From: Io17-Chloro-G2 sp963663135 | GTDB taxonomy: Bacteria > Chloroflexota > Dehalococcoidia > Lucifugimonadales > UBA3495 | Reading direction: 5' to 3' | NCBI GenBank assembly: GCA_963663135.2 | Contig: CAXXRM010000005.1 | Coordinates: 558,001-622,000, forward strand | Length of the DNA stretch: 64,000 nucleotides | Shown: one piece after another, positions 63,627 to 64,000 of the stretch | How positions within the stretch are numbered: position 1 is the first letter of the stretch | Layout: every line of letters starts with the position of its first letter | Translations under genes and position numbers: made by a program | The notes under the pieces: model-generated | Databases searched by the model: none | Told to the model about the DNA's origin: nothing | What the model saw: only the letters and a program-made list of their open reading frames with translations

Positions 63627-63888
63627 ATAGTTGTCCTCCGGGATTAGTTGATAAGTTAGGGTGTCCATGGCCTGGGAACCCAGCCGCCCATCCAAGCCGA
63701 GTGTATGCAGGCCCATTGGGGGTGTCAAGCTGGACCGGGTATGCGCCCGGCCCGAGATGGTGGCCGGGATTGCGCGGGTGACCTCCGGGGAACCCCTGCT
63801 GCGCCCTGTGCTATCATACCGCCGAGGGCATGTTTCGCCCGGACTTGGCGCCCGTTGCACCCGCGGAGAAACGCCGTAGGAGGTCGAA

Positions 63889-64000
63889 ATGGCGGAAAAG
63901 AGGATACAGTGCGCCTTTGGGGTGGACCTTGACGCGGTGGCCGGTTGGCTGGGCTCCTACGGCGGCGAGGACTCCCCGGACGACATTTCCCGGGGTATTT
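63889..64000 (+). CDS. Polysaccharide deacetylase family protein (5' end only)
   Basis: Only the first 37 codons are in the window: MAEKRIQCAFGVDLDAVAGW, LGSYGGEDSPDDISRGI. This start is typical of the PuuE/allantoinase-like polysaccharide deacetylases, with the metal-binding Asp pair of VDLDAV. AGGAGG precedes ATG 63889. It is divergent from the DUF3500 gene. Confidence 0.75.
   Translation, partial: MAEKRIQCAFGVDLDAVAGWLGSYGGEDSPDDISRGI

Overview
The window is GC-rich, densely coded bacterial chromosome, most likely from the Chloroflexota (Dehalococcoidia/SAR202-like). This is inferred from gene content, not from a marker-gene search. The supporting content is: several CaiB/BaiF CoA-transferases, three amidase-signature enzymes, an enolase-superfamily dehydratase, HpaB, GMC and FAD_4 oxidoreductases, NIPSNAP, DUF3179 and DUF3500 proteins, Thr/Pro-linker lipoproteins and many GTG/TTG starts. 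It reads as a heterotroph that degrades varied organic acids, amides and aromatics.

Layout. 1-8.9 kb: a DUF3179 lipoprotein, an SDR, an AroQ-like protein, a protoglobin, an MFS exporter, a GDPD, a CE7-type esterase and HpaB. 9.2-16 kb: the core block dnaG-rpoD-zinc ribbon, then a CorC-like protein and glmU on the other strand. 16.3-24.4 kb: three amidases, one with an AtzG-like partner, mixed with toxin-antitoxin loci (hicBA with a MITE and a frameshift, and an AbrB-PIN pair). 24.9-41 kb: an NHL protein, tRNA-Ala and a truncated integrase, followed by a decayed accessory region. That region holds a GLUG surface protein, a triple-XRE regulator with a frameshift, a two-component pair disrupted by frameshift and IS debris, an LprG-like lipoprotein + MFS operon, and a peptide-binding-protein pseudogene containing a second MITE. 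41-54.7 kb: BNR protein, methyltransferase, glutaredoxin-DinB fusion, NIPSNAP, GMC oxidase, dienelactone hydrolase, SDR, alkyl-DHAP-synthase-like enzyme, MFS, UDG and a CoA-transferase. 55-57.5 kb: an atypical OmpR-type regulator followed by NifI2-like PII, a molybdopterin oxidoreductase and NifI1-like PII. 57.9-64 kb: an enolase-superfamily enzyme, two CoA-transferases, a VOC protein, a DUF3500 protein and the start of a polysaccharide deacetylase.

The most interesting signals are two separate in-frame TGA codons. Each sits exactly where the first cysteine of a CxxC motif is expected, in the DUF3179 protein and in the glutaredoxin domain of the Grx-DinB protein. Each is followed at the right distance by a hairpin resembling a bacterial SECIS. 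This suggests selenocysteine insertion in two proteins that ordinary gene callers would truncate. The second is the NifI2 / Mo-oxidoreductase / NifI1 cluster, which has no nitrogenase nearby. It shares a near-identical candidate operator with the promoter region of the adjacent atypical regulator, suggesting a nitrogen-responsive molybdoenzyme system.
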